In this document: piece by piece, positions 11,885-23,254 of the stretch | Position numbering within the stretch: the stretch's first letter is position 1 | How the letters are laid out: the number at the start of each line of letters is the position of its first letter | From: Archivesica marissinica | Taxonomy: Eukaryota; Mollusca; Bivalvia; Venerida; Vesicomyidae | Assembly (NCBI GenBank): GCA_014843695.1 | Contig: CM026400.1 | Coordinates: forward strand, 17,498,294 to 17,562,293 | Reading direction: 5' to 3' | Length of the DNA stretch: 64,000 nucleotides | Program-made: the position numbers and the translations under genes | Notes under the pieces: model-generated | The model's input: the letters and a program-made list of their open reading frames with translations, nothing else | The model's database searches: none | What the model was told of the DNA's origin: nothing

Positions 11885-12112
11885 GTCGCTCAACAAGTTT
11901 GTTTTTTTTACACCGATTGCAAAGCGAGCATTAACAACTGACATTAATCACTCTCGATGACGCGACGCGGCTGAAAGCGTGTATGTGTCAATAGCGCGGG
12001 AGGAAACGAGAATACCCAGATATAACCCACATGTCCGATTTGGTGACAACCATAGCGTCTCACACACCTCCCCGGATTGCATTGGTGAGAAGCGAGCGCG
12101 TTACCCACTGCA
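11885..12112 (-). mobile_element. SINE4 copy with SINE1-type tail
   Basis: Reading on the minus strand, a tRNA-like head (GGTAACGCGCTCGCTTCTCACC, in parts GGTAACGCGCTCGC and TTCTCACC) is followed by a body ending near CGCTTTCAGCCGCG. It then joins GAGAGTGATTAATGTCAG and a CGCTTTGCAATCGGTG end. That tail resembles the 3' end of SINE1, so this copy is a head-tail hybrid. Confidence 0.7.
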
Positions 12113-12159
12113 CTTATATAAAAAGTTACTTGAGCAAACATTTAATTTTATCAATCAGG

Positions 12160-12275
12160 GTTCTTGTTATGTTATATGTTATATTTCGGGTTTTACGCCT
12201 GCATCAGCACCATTTCGGTCTATATCGCCGGTGGGCAGTTTACTTAACAACACCTTTCCTGGGCAGGCTCAGGGT
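12160..12275 (-). mobile_element. SINE3 fragment
   Basis: Shares ATATTTCGGGTTTTACGCC, CATCAGCACCATTTCGG and CCTTTCCTGGGCAGGCTC with the fuller copy at 48750-49016. The tRNA-like head is missing, with unrelated sequence from about 12276. Confidence 0.82.
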
Positions 12276-12471
12276 TCTTGTACTGGCACAGCAGGGTCAC
12301 ATTTTTTATTGCTAGATGACATTACCGTAGTGGTGCGGGTTCGGGTTCGAAACCTAGTATATGCATATATAATTGTATTGGGTGAAAACTAAGAACAGAA
12401 TGCTCGAATGATTTCATAGATGGTTTATATGCAATTTTTGATATAGTATGAGTAAACTCCAGAAACTAAAA

Positions 12472-12694
12472 GATTAAATCTACATTATCATGTGTTAAAT
12501 CTACATTATCATGTGTTAAATCTACATTATCATGTGTTAAATCTACATTATCATGTGTTAAATCTACATTATCATGTGTTAAATCTACATTATCATGTGT
12601 TAAATCTACATTATCATGTGTTAAATCTACATTATCATGTGTTAAATCTACATTATCATGTGTTAAATCTACATTATCATGTGTTAAATCTACA
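12472..12694. repeat. Minisatellite, 21-bp unit, 10 copies
   Basis: Ten essentially identical copies of TAAATCTACATTATCATGTGT (written here as TAAATCTACATTATC plus ATGTGT). Open frames on both strands follow from the period of 21 and are not genes. Confidence 0.97.
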
Positions 12695-12783
12695 ATCCAG
12701 ATGTTTACTCGGGCCAAAGCTAAACATATATATTTAATGCTACCAGTTTCATTAGCCGCAGTTAAGGTTGCAAGAAATATAGT

Positions 12784-13046
12784 AAAGTAAAGTGTTTGTT
12801 TATTATAGTGTCAGCCCTATTGAAAGGGCCAGCCATTTCTGACTTATGAGACACCTCATATGGACAGCTGCAGTACTTCCCGAATCCTACCTATCCTTGA
12901 AGGCCAGGCGTCTGGCAATTGGTAACCGTTATTTAATTACCTGGCGGCTCACCAACCGGCCGTATCAGAATGAACCCCTGACAAGGTTCGAACCTTCGAC
13001 CTCCCGCTCCGTAGGCAGACACTGTAACCACTAAGCTATGGAGACG
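12784..13046 (-). mobile_element. SINE6 copy
   Basis: On the minus strand the head carries an A-box-like TAGCTTAGTGG and a B-box-like GGTTCGAACC. The body (GAAAGGGCCAGCCATTTC on plus) ends in a TTTATT-rich tail near 12785. Only one copy is seen in this window, so boundaries are approximate. Confidence 0.65.
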
Positions 13047-13214
13047 TGAATATATTTGATCAGTTTTCTGTTACATTTTTTAAAACTACAGTCTACATCT
13101 GTTATGTCCAGCGAACAAAATACTACGACATAATCAAAGTTTGAGGTACGAAATTATATATAAACAGAGTCTGTTATATGTAAAGTGATAGTGTCTGAAC
13201 CGGGGAAACTATGA

Positions 13215-14140
13215 TATGTAACCTGCAACCAATTAATTCTATGATATTTATCGTTAAAACCAATTAATTATATGATATTTATTGTTAAAACCAATTAATT
13301 CTATGATATGTATCGTTAAAACCAATTATTATCGTTAAAAACCAATTAATTCTAGGATATTTATTGTACAACCAATTAATTATATGATATGTATCATGCA
13401 ACCAATTAATTATATGATATTTATCATCCAACCAATTAATTATATGATATTTATCGTACAACCAATTAATTATATGACATTTATCGTTAAAACCAATTAA
13501 TTATATGGTATGTATTGTACAACCAATTAATTCTATGATATGTATCGTGCAACCAATTAATTATATGATATTTATAGTGCAACCAATTAATTCTATGATA
13601 TTTATCGTGCAACCAATTAATTCTATGATATTTATTGTGCAACCAATTAATTCTATATGTATCGTGCAACCAATTAATTCTATGATATTTATCGTGCAAC
13701 CAATTAATTCTATATGTATCGTGCAACCAATTAATTATGATATTTATTGTACAACCAATTAATTATATGATATGTATCGTGCAACCAATTAATTATATGA
13801 TATTTATTGTGCAACCAATTAATTATATGATATTTATCGTACAACCAATTAATTATATGATATTTATTGTGAAACCAATTAATTATATGATATTTATCGT
13901 GCAACCAATTAATTATATGATATGTATCGTGCAACCAATTAATTATATGATATTTATCGTGTGTCCAATTAATTCTATATGTATCGTGCAACCAATTAAT
14001 TATATGATATTTATTGTGCAACCAATTAATTATATGATATTTATCATACAACCAATTAATTATATGATATTTATTGTGCAACCAATTAATTCTATGATAA
14101 ATATCATGCAACCAATTAATTTTATGATATTTATCGTAAG
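13215..14140. repeat. Minisatellite, 30-bp unit, about 30 copies
   Basis: Unit ACCAATTAATTATATGATAT plus TTATCGTGCA, with variants of 25-30 bp. The left part (13225-13330) has GTTAAAACC in place of GTGCAACC. AT-rich, strongly self-similar, with open frames on both strands as an artefact. Confidence 0.96.
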
Positions 14141-14269
14141 TTTGATAGAATTCCACACATTTGTTACCAAGAACTGGCTCCGGATGGATGCAAATGCAGC
14201 CAACACAATATCCCTCGCAGAAATTGAGGGGAGATAACAAACAAATCTGAACATTTGAATTTGAGTTTA

Positions 14270-14655
14270 TACAAAATGGTACCTTGATTGCAAAACAAGT
14301 TATTACAATATTAGTTTAATCTCTCTCTCTCTCACTCGAGATCTCATTCCTGATGGAATCCATCGCCATGAGGGAGAGAAGAGGCAATGTAAATGTCTTG
14401 CCCAAGGGTACAATCCTAACGGCTACAGCTGGGTACAAACTCTTTGCCCAAGGGTACAATCCTAACGGCTACAGCTGGGTACAATCCTAACAGCTACAGC
14501 TGGGTACAATCCTATCGGCTACAGCTGGGTACAATCCTAACGGCTACAGCTGGGTACAAACTCTTTGTCCAAGGACACCACCACTGGTGGCTCAAACTCA
14601 CAACCTCTCAATTACGAGGCGGTGTCGCTGCATCCATTTCACCACAGAGACTCAA
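14270..14655 (-). mobile_element. SINE1-related copy expanded by an internal 25-bp array
   Basis: The body (TCATTCCTGATGGAATCCAT, then AGAGGCAATG) is SINE1-like. The junction to the head is expanded at about 14440-14565 by five copies of AATCCTAACGGCTACAGC-TGGGTAC. The head region (ACAACCTCTCAATTACGAGG) matches that of the variant at 46147-46370 rather than SINE1. Confidence 0.75.
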
Positions 14656-14869
14656 TATTTACAAGCATAATCTTTCAGATTGACTGCATTGTATGTGTTT
14701 CTTGGTAGTATTCTAGACAATTTACCCCCCCTCCCACCCCCCTCCCCGAGTTATATACATATAACATTATATAACCAAGTCTAATATTCCATCATTACCA
14801 CTTCACAAGTTATGTCATTTTCTAATTCCAATGTGTTGGCTTTCACACAGTTTGACTCATTTCTCGGAA

Positions 14870-15013
14870 TGCTGATATAAAGCCTACAAGCTGCATATAT
14901 CGAGATACAGGCCCCCTCCTAGCTATAACTGTCAGGACAGGAACATAATGCCTACAAGCTGCATATATCAAGATACAGGCCCCTCCTAGCTATAACTGTC
15001 AGGACAGGAACAT
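14870..15013. repeat. Two-copy tandem duplication, about 68 bp
   Basis: A block containing CAAGCTGCATATATC, GATACAGGCCCC and CTAGCTATAACTGTCAGGAC occurs twice with one or two differences. Confidence 0.9.
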
Positions 15014-15194
15014 AACATCATGGAAGAAATATGAACAGCATGGGACAACTGCCAGAAATGTTATATAAACAAACACAACGTTTGTAACAATGCATGATGT
15101 GTTAGAACCCCAGGAACATTGTTGTATAGATCAGCTGGTTCATCAATCTTATGAAACCTCACAGTTGGTTCGAAAACTTCACTTAGCACTACAA

Positions 15195-15400
15195 AACCAC
15201 ATGGTTCAATGCTATCGGATGATGGTCACGGGTTCGAGCCCCACTCAGCCGGTGTCTCATTTATATGAAAAAGTTGGCAGTTTCTTACGGAGGTTGGTGC
15301 ATCAAGTACTGGTTAACCGCTGGAGCCTGCCCGGGAAAGGTGTTGTTAGGTAAACTGCCCGTCGCTCAAATGGGCAACCGGTAGCGACATTAAATAAACT
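15195..15400 (+). mobile_element. Chimeric SINE: SINE3 head/body with SINE2 tail
   Basis: The left part (GGTCACGGGTTCGAGCCCC, then AAAAAGTTGGCAGTTTC and GGTAAACTGCCCG) is SINE3 in head-first orientation. At 15358 it passes directly into TCGCTCAAATGGGCAACCGG and TAGCGACATTAAATAAAC, the SINE2 3' tail. Confidence 0.8.
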
Positions 15401-15453
15401 TAAAAAATACATATATATTATCAGAGTGGACTAAATGACCAGAGTGGACTAGA

Positions 15454-15746
15454 GTGTGTGTTTTACGTTTATTTATCGTCGCTACCGGTTACCCATATGA
15501 GCAACGTCTCCTGAAGAGATTAGTCATTTTAGATTTTGGAGGATAGTGCAATGATACAGACAGAGACCCATTCCAGAGTCTCCTCTGGTTCTTTTACGTG
15601 CACGGTGTAAAGCACCGACACGAGACCTCGGCTTAACGTCCCATCTGAAAGACTTAATTTTATTAGGGTCAAACGGGGGATCGAACCTGCGATCCCTGGA
15701 TTTCCAGTCCAGCGTGTTACCACTGGACTACAGATCCGTCTACTAA
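15454..15746 (-). mobile_element. SINE2 copy with target-site duplication
   Basis: A complete SINE2 in reverse, from TTTTACGTTTATTTATCGTC to the head TGGACTACAGATCCGTC. The 9-bp direct repeat TGGACTAGA lies on both sides (15445-15453 and 15747-15755). Confidence 0.88.
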
Positions 15747-15912
15747 TGGACTAGACGACCGGTTACCAGCTTAATGTAGGTCTTAAATCATCATTTTTGA
15801 AGAGTTTATTTATTTTATGAATTATTAATGTAATGTAGGTTGATATACAGTGAAACCTGTCGCAGCCAGCCAAGGGAATCACAGAAAGTGGCTGCTTAGC
15901 ACAGGTGGCTGC

Positions 15913-16158
15913 TTAACCCTTTCAACCCCACAGGCCTCTAAATAGGCTTATGAAAAGTGTAGATCCAGATGAGCCGGCTCGTAACGAGACGTCTCATCAG
16001 GATCTGCACTTTTTTGCCAGTAATAATTATTACTATTTTTAGATAAAATTACCCATTTTGATAAATGAACTGGTCCAAAGGTAATTTTCTTATTAATTTA
16101 TTGGTCTAAAAATAGCATGCACCAGTCCATGTCAGTTACTTGGGGTTGAAAGAGTTAA
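15913..16158 (+). mobile_element. Family A TTAA element inside family E
   Basis: TTAACCCTTTCAACCCC to GTTGAAAGAGTTAA. Hairpin arms AGATCCAGATGAGCCGG and CGTCTCATCAGGATCT. The flanks GGCTGCTTAA and TTAATAGAGGTC rejoin to the uninterrupted family E order. Confidence 0.93.
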
Positions 16159-16229
16159 TAGAGGTCAAATATATAATAAAACAACATATTGGGAATCTGT
16201 CAAATGGCTGCTTAATACAGGCTAGTTGC

Positions 16230-16460
16230 TTAACCCATTTCATTCTGGATACATTTAATGGTTTTTGCAAACAGCATAGATCCAGATCAACTGCAGCGTG
16301 ACGCTGCGTGCTGATCAGAATCTATGTTGTTTGCTACATAGCCAAGTGTCTTAGCAAACAGCATAGAGCCTGATCAGACAGCATGTTCCATTGTGGTTAA
16401 TCTGGCTCTATGTTCTTTGCAAATACTGTTTGAACGGTATCCAGAATCAAATAGGGTTAA
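16230..16460 (+). mobile_element. Family B TTAA element inside family E
   Basis: TTAACCCATTTCATTCTGG to CCAGAATCAAATAGGGTTAA. Two hairpins: arms AGATCCAGATCAA / CTGATCAGAATCT, then AGAGCCTGATCAG / AATCTGGCTCT. The flanks GTTGCTTAA and TTAATAGAGGT match the continuous family E copy at 51605 (reverse strand). Confidence 0.92.
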
Positions 16461-16659
16461 TAGAGGTAATTGTCCAGAAATGACTTGTTTGCAAACTTTA
16501 TTTACATCTACATTGCACTATATTGTCCCCTTTTCTGCTACATTGCCAAGTTTGGTGTATCAGTAGATTAGACTATAACTAACTGTATACAAAAATTGAG
16601 CTTTTCAGCATATTGCAAACATCTGGAACAGAAAATGGAAGGCACCGGTGGATTTTAGG

Positions 16660-16830
16660 TAGATGTTTGTTTGTTTATTGGGTTTATTGGGTTTATTGGG
16701 TTTAAAGTTTCACCGACAGATTAGGTTGACTCTCCAGCTGTTATTGGTGGAGGAAGACAGCGGACTCTCCGAGCAGTAACCGAGGCGAGGATTGGCACCC
16801 TGATAGAGCAAATCACAATAACACAAGCTA
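16660..16830 (-). mobile_element. SINE5 fragment
   Basis: Plus-strand text TTTAAAGTTTCACCGACAG, TTATTGGTGGAGGAAGACAG and CCGAGCAGTAACC matches the non-head end of SINE5 (fuller copy at 57005). It begins with a small GGGTTTATT tandem and lacks the tRNA-like head. Confidence 0.7.
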
Positions 16831-16904
16831 GATAGCTTCCTAGCTATTCTTCCTAATTATAGACACCTACATTGGAAGCGAACCTACAGTTGGACGAAGG
16901 CTGT

Positions 16905-17070
16905 CCGATTAGCGCAGTGGTTAGTTAGCGCGCTCGCTTCTCACAAATGCAACCCGGGTTTGATCCTCGGACCGGGAAGTATGCGAGATGGAACGATGGT
17001 CGCCAGATGCGTTTTCTCCGGTTTCCTCCCACACGAATGACCACATTTACGCTTTCATTCACGCATTTAT
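16905..17070 (+). mobile_element. SINE4 copy
   Basis: Head GTCCGATTAGCGCAGTGG with A box TAGCGCAGTGG. A good T-arm follows (CCGGG-TTTGATC-CTCGG), and GTCCGA pairs with TCGGAC as an acceptor-like stem. The body has TTCTCCGGTTTCCTCCCACA. It is followed at once by the 83-bp array. Confidence 0.83.
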
Positions 17071-17083
17071 TACTATAACAATT

Positions 17084-17482
17084 ATATTTCTATACACTTA
17101 ATTTGTGGCTTACAATCCAAGCTTCTCAATTCTTGGAAATCCTTATGACTGTACGATATAACAATTATATTTCTATACACCTAATTTGTGGCTTACGATC
17201 CAAGCTTCTCAATTCTTGGAAAGGATCTTATTACTGTAAGATATAACAATTATATCTCTATACACTTAATTTGTGGCTTACAATGCAAGCTTCTAAATTC
17301 TTGGAAATCCTTATTACTGTACGATATAACAATTATATTTCTATACACCTAATTTGTGGCTTACGATCCAAGCTTCTAAATTCTTGGAAATCTTTATTAC
17401 TGTAAGATATAACAATTATATCTCTATACACTTAATTTGTGGCTTACGATCCAAGCTTCTAAATTCTTGGAAATCATTATTT
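17084..17482. repeat. Minisatellite, about 83-bp unit, nearly 5 copies
   Basis: Unit includes ACAATTATATTTCTATACAC, TAATTTGTGGCTTAC and CCAAGCTTCTCAATTCTTGG. It starts where the SINE4 tail would be expected. Confidence 0.93.
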
Positions 17483-17904
17483 CTCTAACATAATTATAAC
17501 ATGTTCTTGCCGGTTTTGATTTATTTAGAATGCTGTGGTATTCTGACAAATGACAAACATAATATTTCTACATGCGCTCTAAATAGTGGGAATAGTGTAA
17601 AATCTCTAGAATAGCACACATGGTTGACATACTCCCAGCCATGAAGGACAGGGAGTATGCACCATTACAAGATATAGATGTTACGCCTATACGATTCCAA
17701 AAAGCACAAACGCGACTTGATAAAATGTGCTGCAAACTGTTATACCATTAGTAGTTGGAGGCGGGAAACCTCAAATACATTCTTCATATGTTTGTATTTT
17801 GTATTTTTGCTAGAAACGACCCCTTGAAACAATTAATGACCATGCATTTATCATTCTGCTTAAATCATGTCAATTTTGGTTGCATTACGGTGTTGAGTTC
17901 GTTT

Positions 17905-18160
17905 AGAATCACTTTTGCAAACAGCATAGAGCCAGATCAGACGGCACAGAACATGCCAGCATAGAGACAGATCAGACGGCACAGAACATGCCATTTTGAT
18001 CAGGCTCTATGCTGTTTGCAATTCGAATAGTGGAGCTAAAGTACTTGGCTGAATAGCAAACAACATAGATCCTGATCAGACGTGGCGTTATGCCGTGGCT
18101 GATCTGGATCTATGTTGTTTGCCAATGTGATTTTATTTATGTCAGCAGGTAACTGGTTAA
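17905..18160 (+). mobile_element. Family C element, left end lost, internal duplication
   Basis: Two hairpins as in the 4672 copy, the second with arms AGATCCTGATCAGACG and GGCTGATCTGGATCT. The first hairpin's 5' arm is duplicated (ATAGAGCCAGATCAGACGG and ATAGAGACAGATCAGACGG). Right end GTAACTGGTTAA; no left TTAA. Confidence 0.85.
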
Positions 18161-19210
18161 TTGAGCCTCAGGTGGAGTGGTTCTTTTAATTCAGTATAAA
18201 TCTTAGTTGCCAAATTTCTCCAAAATGCCATTATAAATCTCAAATGCCAATTCCTTCCAAAAATAGAAGCATGGGCTGACAGTATTTTAATGATTGTGCT
18301 AAAAAATGAGTATCTAACAATTAATGTTTAATGCCTGGCATGTCATTTTAAGGATTTTAATAGTTAATTTTAAAGGATTTTAATAGTTAATTTGATTAAA
18401 AATTATACTAATATCCCTCAATTAATATCAAAACAAATTTGCAAACAGAAAAATAGCGTTGATTTACGATATATTTAACCCCCATAATGTATGTGTTACT
18501 TTTTTTCTCCATAGAACAAATTTAGTTACTCACATAAAAATGATGACGTAATTGTATCATTTTTAACGATAAATTAACTTCAAATTTTATTAATAATTAT
18601 AACAATTTCACTGAATTCATAACCACTATCACATTTATATATTGCAAACAGCATATTTTCACTATCATAAAAGTCGGGTTCTCTCTTTGATCATCCCTGA
18701 TAAAATTCTCAAAAATATCCCCTAAAAGATATGCATTCTCTACTACAATGAATAAGATAAACATATTTCAAAAAAACACCTTATCTCAAAGAAATATCTC
18801 TCCAGATTCACTCTAGTGTCACAACCTGCCTGTTACCTATGACAGAAAAAAATCATTTTTATTGCACAACATATTAGTGAAATATATGTAAATTGATTTA
18901 ATCAGCACACACACAAAAAAATCAATAAATATGCTAGACAAGATAAATCTACAGTGTTCCTTTAATAATGTTTCCGTTTCATGGCTACCAATGAGTGTAT
19001 ATAAAGTACATAACTTTATGTATTGCTATGAAATGAACATTAATATTTTATGAGTGAACAAGATTTAGAATATCTACTTCTTCATTATCAATGAGAAGGT
19101 TATAAATGTAAAACACTTTGTACGAAACGTTATAAGACCATTATAAATGGATTGCTCTATAATCATAAAAGGTATGTGCAAAATCATAGGGCGGCGTTAC
19201 ATTATAATTT
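18161..19210. other. Unresolved AT-rich intronic sequence
   Basis: Strongly AT-rich. A small duplication of TTTTAATAGTTAATTT occurs at about 18354-18392. No gene, RNA or known element recognised. Confidence 0.5.
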
Positions 19211-19219
19211 TTATATTAC

Positions 19220-19665
19220 TAATACTTGTTAATTTGTTGGGGTTTTTTTCACCCAAGAGGTAACAAATTCTGAGGTGAGGGATTGGTTTAGGTGTATTGA
19301 ATTCATAGTAGTTTTGGTTGGGGTTTTTTTCACCCAAGAGGTAACAAATTCTGAGGTGAGGGGATGGTTTAGGTGTATTGAATTCATAGTAATGTTTCGG
19401 TTGGGGTTTTTTTTTCACCCAAGAGGTAACAAATTCTGAGGTGACGGGATGGATGGTTTAGGTGTATTGAATTCATAGTAATGTTTCGGTTGGGGTTTTT
19501 TTTTCACCCAAGAGGTAACAAATTCTGAGGTGAGGGGATGGTTTAGGTGTATTGAATTCATAGTAATGTTTTGGTTGGGGTTTTTTTTTCACCCAAGAGG
19601 TAACAAATTCTGAGGTGAGGGGATGGTTTAGGTGTATTGAATTCATAGTAATGTTTTGGTTGGTT
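19220..19665. repeat. Minisatellite, about 85-bp unit, 5 copies
   Basis: Unit includes a poly-T run, CACCCAAGAGGTAACAAATT, CTGAGGTGAGGGGATGG and GTGTATTGAATTCATAG. Differences are mostly in T-run length. Confidence 0.95.
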
Positions 19666-20014
19666 TTTTACATTTAACATCGCACCAACAGCTTAGGTTC
19701 TATGGCAACTGTCCTTAGGAAAGAGGTAACCATATAAGCAAGTTGCTTTCTCCTCAATCCTACATGTATTTTCTTATTGTGATCATTATATTATGTATAT
19801 TCATTGAAATAAAATATTGTTTAAACTATGGCAACTATCCAACTCGGAAAGGGCCGTAACTATTGTTGCTAGAACTTGACCCAACTCGTTTAGGTTTCTT
19901 GGAAATTGTCACGTCTTGTAATATATATATGTAACATGAATCGAGCAATAAAATATTATTAATCTAAACTCTCCAACTAGTATTGGTGGAGGAAGACCCC
20001 CAGACAGGTGTCCC

Positions 20015-20275
20015 TCCAAGCAGTATTTCAAGCACAGACCAAGCAGTATTTCAAGCACAGACCAAGCAGTATTTCAAGCACAGACCAAGCATTATTTCAA
20101 GCACAGACCAAGCAGTATTTCAAGCACAGACCAAGCAGTATTTCAAGCACAGACCAAGCAGTATTTCAAGCACAGACCAAGCAGTATTTCAAGCACAGAC
20201 CAAGCAGTATTTCAAGCACAGACCAAGCAGTATTTCAAGCACAGACCAAGCAGTATTTCAAGCACAGACCAGCAT
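20015..20275. repeat. Minisatellite, 23-bp unit, 11 copies
   Basis: Near-identical copies of GCAGTATTTCAAGCACAGAC plus CAA. The unit is a piece of SINE5. Confidence 0.96.
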
Positions 20276-20279
20276 CTGG

Positions 20280-20550
20280 GTAGAACCACCAGGCTAGGTG
20301 TCCGTCCCTCTGAGCAGTATTTCAGGCACAGACCAGCATCTGGGTAGAACCACCAGGCTAGGTGTCCGTCCCTCTGAGCAGTATTTCAGGCACAGACCGG
20401 CATCTGGGTAGAACCACCAGGCTAGGTGTCCGTCCCTCTGAGCAGTATTTCAGGCACAGACCAGCATCTGGGTAGAACCACCAGGCTAGGTGTCCGTCCC
20501 TCTGAGCAGTATTTCAAGCACAGACCGAGCAGTATTTCAGGCACAGACCG
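20280..20550. repeat. Minisatellite, 64-bp unit, about 4 copies
   Basis: Unit includes AGGCTAGGTGTCCGTCCC, GAGCAGTATTTCAGGCACAG and CATCTGGGTAGAACCACC. It contains the 23-bp unit within a longer SINE5 segment. Confidence 0.95.
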
Positions 20551-20639
20551 GCATCTGGGTAGAACCAGCTGGTTAGATTCTTCACATGAAACAATTTGAC
20601 ACCCCCCAGTGGGATTCCATGTACCCTGCATCATTCCAC

Positions 20640-21300
20640 TGCTTCAAACTTGGGAAATAACACATTGTACCACATAACTTTCAGTTTCAGTTTCATACAA
20701 CCATCACATATGTTCTCGTATGTACACACGTGTAATATCACCTGTAAGGATTCTGATTGGTTAATAGAATAATCCTTATAATTTGTAAATTATACATATT
20801 TCTATTTTAATTGGTACAAAACGTTAATGGTAAGACAAACTACGATTTGAAGTCTCCACGCATTTATAATGCTGTTTAAAACATAAATATAACGAGTGAG
20901 TGAGTGAGTGAGTGAGTGAAATAACACATTTTATCTCACTATTAAATATCCATATTTCATTGGAAAACAAAAAAATTAGATGGCATATTTGCCTAGTTGT
21001 AAATCTACGAGGAGTGTTTTGAAGTGGCAGAGACCCACATAGATTGTTGTAAATTAGGCATTTAACAGTTGGAAAGTAGGCATACAAATCATTTTATTTA
21101 AGCATGAAATGAACAACAGATTTTAACAACAAATCATGTTCTGGAAAATCGTTTGGAAACCCGACTGCAATGTAAACATGCCCCATGACAACATGTTTAT
21201 TTGTTAGGCATCAGACGAACACAGTAAGACACACAAGAAATTGCTCCTTGAAAATCTCCCAAGTTATTCTGAAACCAATGGAACATAAAAACGACATAGG
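20640..21300. other. Unresolved sequence with a GAGT microsatellite
   Basis: No gene recognised. A (GAGT)n tract of about six repeats lies at 20893-20918. Confidence 0.6.
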
Positions 21301-21307
21301 CAAGAAT

Positions 21308-21538
21308 ACGCCGCGAAAATTTCCAAGAATACTCGGTGAAAATTTCCAAGAATACTCGGTGAAAATTTCCAAGAATACGCGATGAACATTTCCAAGAATA
21401 CGCGATGAACATTTCCAAAAATACGTGGTGAAAATATCCATGAATATGTGGCGAAAATTTCCAAGAATACGCGATGAACATTTCCAAGAATACTCGGTGA
21501 AAATTTCCAAGAATATGCCGTGAAAATTTCTAACAAAT
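21308..21538. repeat. Minisatellite, 23-bp unit, about 10 copies
   Basis: Variants of TTTCCAAGAATACTCGGTGA and TTTCCAAGAATACGCGATGA. Open minus-strand frames here are artefacts. Confidence 0.95.
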
Positions 21539-21962
21539 TATTCTTAAAACACTGTAGTGACGTCACACCTTTCTACTTGCAGTCCATTATTATTAGTATT
21601 GGACTGGTGTCAAAAAGCCAGAGTATTATATTAAATAATATGCATACATGTACGAAATTATCAATTTCAATTAGTAGGATCTTGTTATATAAGTGTGTTT
21701 TAAGTAAGATATAAGCCTCAAACGGATCCAATATGTAAAATACTGTCCCAATATTTTACATAATCATTTTCGGCTTATATCCTATACTTATATATATTAA
21801 TTATAATAATTTAGAACATAAAAGCGACATATATGCTATGTGGAAATCTCCAACTTAATTCTTAGCCAATTAACATTTTGAACATAAAAGACACATACCA
21901 CAAAACTGCTCCATCTAAAGTCAGCTAACATGACAAAATTATTTTTAAAAAAATTATTTTTG

Positions 21963-22235
21963 TAGTTCTATTGCGAAACAAGTTCTTACAACTTCACAAA
22001 TCACTCTTGTGACCTTCTGATTCCTGATGGAATCCATCGCCACGAGAGAGAGAAGAGGCAATGTGGAATTTAAATGCCTTGCCTAAGGACACAATCGTAA
22101 CCGCTCCAGTGAGGTTCGAACTCGGGACAAAAGAATTTGACACCCTCAGTTGGATTCGAACCAGCAGCGGTGAGCAGCAAGGGGATTTGATATCAACGAC
22201 CGCAACCACTCAGCCGCAGAGGTGGAGCCCCCAGT
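21963..22235 (-). mobile_element. Chimeric SINE: SINE1 body/tail with SINE5/3-type head
   Basis: The left part (TTGCGAAACAAGTTCTTACAAC, in parts TTGCGAAACAAG and TTCTTACAAC) through GGAATTTAAATGCCTTGCC is SINE1. After GGTTCGAACTCGGGAC it changes to GAATTTGACACCCTCAG and GCAACCACTCAGCCGCAGAG, a different tRNA-like head. Confidence 0.75.
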
Positions 22236-22309
22236 TTTTTTTCGCAGTAAAGATAAATTGTTGTATCGAATTGCATAGGGCTATAAGGTGAATCAGAGAT
22301 GATACAAAC

Positions 22310-23250
22310 ACAGACTGGGCCCCCCCCCGGCAGGTGATAATCATTGAAAAGATGAGAAATAGATCAAATCCATCAGTCATTTTTCAAATGTTTTTAAGGC
22401 TGAAAGGAATGACAACGAAAACTTCTATGAATTTTCGTGGAATGAGGCAGAAATTGTTTCCAAGAATTATCGTACGAAATACATGGCTAAAAGATCTTTA
22501 AAAACAGACAAGCTAACGCACAGAATACTGCTTCATATCTTTTTAATATGCTCCAACGATGTCAAAACTGTCCGGAACTACTCCGGAATGATAGAACTGT
22601 GTATATACATTAATCATGAACATGAATGAAGTGGTGATATACATCAACACCCAGCCCCCATTAGGTGTAACATCCACAGTACATCATACCGCACCAGTGC
22701 AAAACAGCCCTCAACTCAATACCCAATCAGAAGCCAGTTACATCATTCTTGCTATTAGCCAATCAAACAGGGTCACTCTAAACAAATATCTCTCTCTATA
22801 TCTACAATCATACATATCAAAATAATCATAGGGATGATTCAAATCTTAGAAAAATAAATCCACAGATACATGAAACACACATCCAGATATTCTTATCTCA
22901 CATTGGAGCTCATTATAGGTTGGTTCATGATGTATTATTGAAAATGAAACTAATGAGGTCTCCCTCTTTTCGTTATGCAATTTATAATTGGCTAAGCTGG
23001 GTCTTAGGGAGAAGTCAGTAGATGTAGTTGGCTATCCGCTAATTAGGGGAATGTTTGATGTGTCAGCAAGGGTCTGGAACTAGTTGATTCTGACAATGAG
23101 TTCTTGGATAGTGAGTTCTTGGATTTCATGTTTGTTTACTGGACTTTCATCAATAAACTGGAACACAGATAAATGATTTTGGTTTCCACCAAGCCAGATG
23201 CATATTCTAAACTCTGGTGTTGTTGCAATCAGATTTAACTTTGGACTGAA
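22310..23250. other. Unresolved intronic sequence
   Basis: No gene recognised. A C run occurs at 22320-22328. A small duplication of GAGTTCTTGGAT lies at about 23098-23125. Confidence 0.5.
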
Positions 23251-23254
23251 GATT

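Larger units (their letters stand above)
15846..16478 (+). mobile_element. Family E element, split by A and B insertions
   Basis: Starts TACAGTGAAACCTGTCGCAG, continues as GAAAGTGGCTGCTTAGCACAGG and, after removal of two inserted elements, reads through GGGAATCTG and TAGAGGT. The intact relative at 51605-51762 has inverted ends TACAGTCAAACCTG. TA-flanked CAGT ends recall Tc1/mariner miniature elements (inference). Confidence 0.75.
19668..20625 (-). mobile_element. SINE5 copy inflated by internal tandem arrays
   Basis: The left end (CATCGCACCAACAGCTTAGG), the middle (GTATTGGTGGAGGAAGACCC) and the right part (GAACCAGCTGGTTAGATTC, then CCCCCCAGTGGGATTCC) follow SINE5 order. Between them, the normally single segment GAGCAGTATTTCAGGCACAG has expanded into the 23-bp and 64-bp arrays listed next. 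The head is lost near 20630. Confidence 0.75.

Noticed and set aside
17755..17964. Plus-strand frame ending in ANSIEPDQTAQNMPA
   Set aside because: The C-terminal part is the translation of a family C hairpin, so it is a transposon-derived chance frame.
22616..22825. Small plus-strand frame MNMNEVVIYINTQPPLG
   Set aside because: Short, isolated, no splice partners or recognised motif; likely chance in intron 2.
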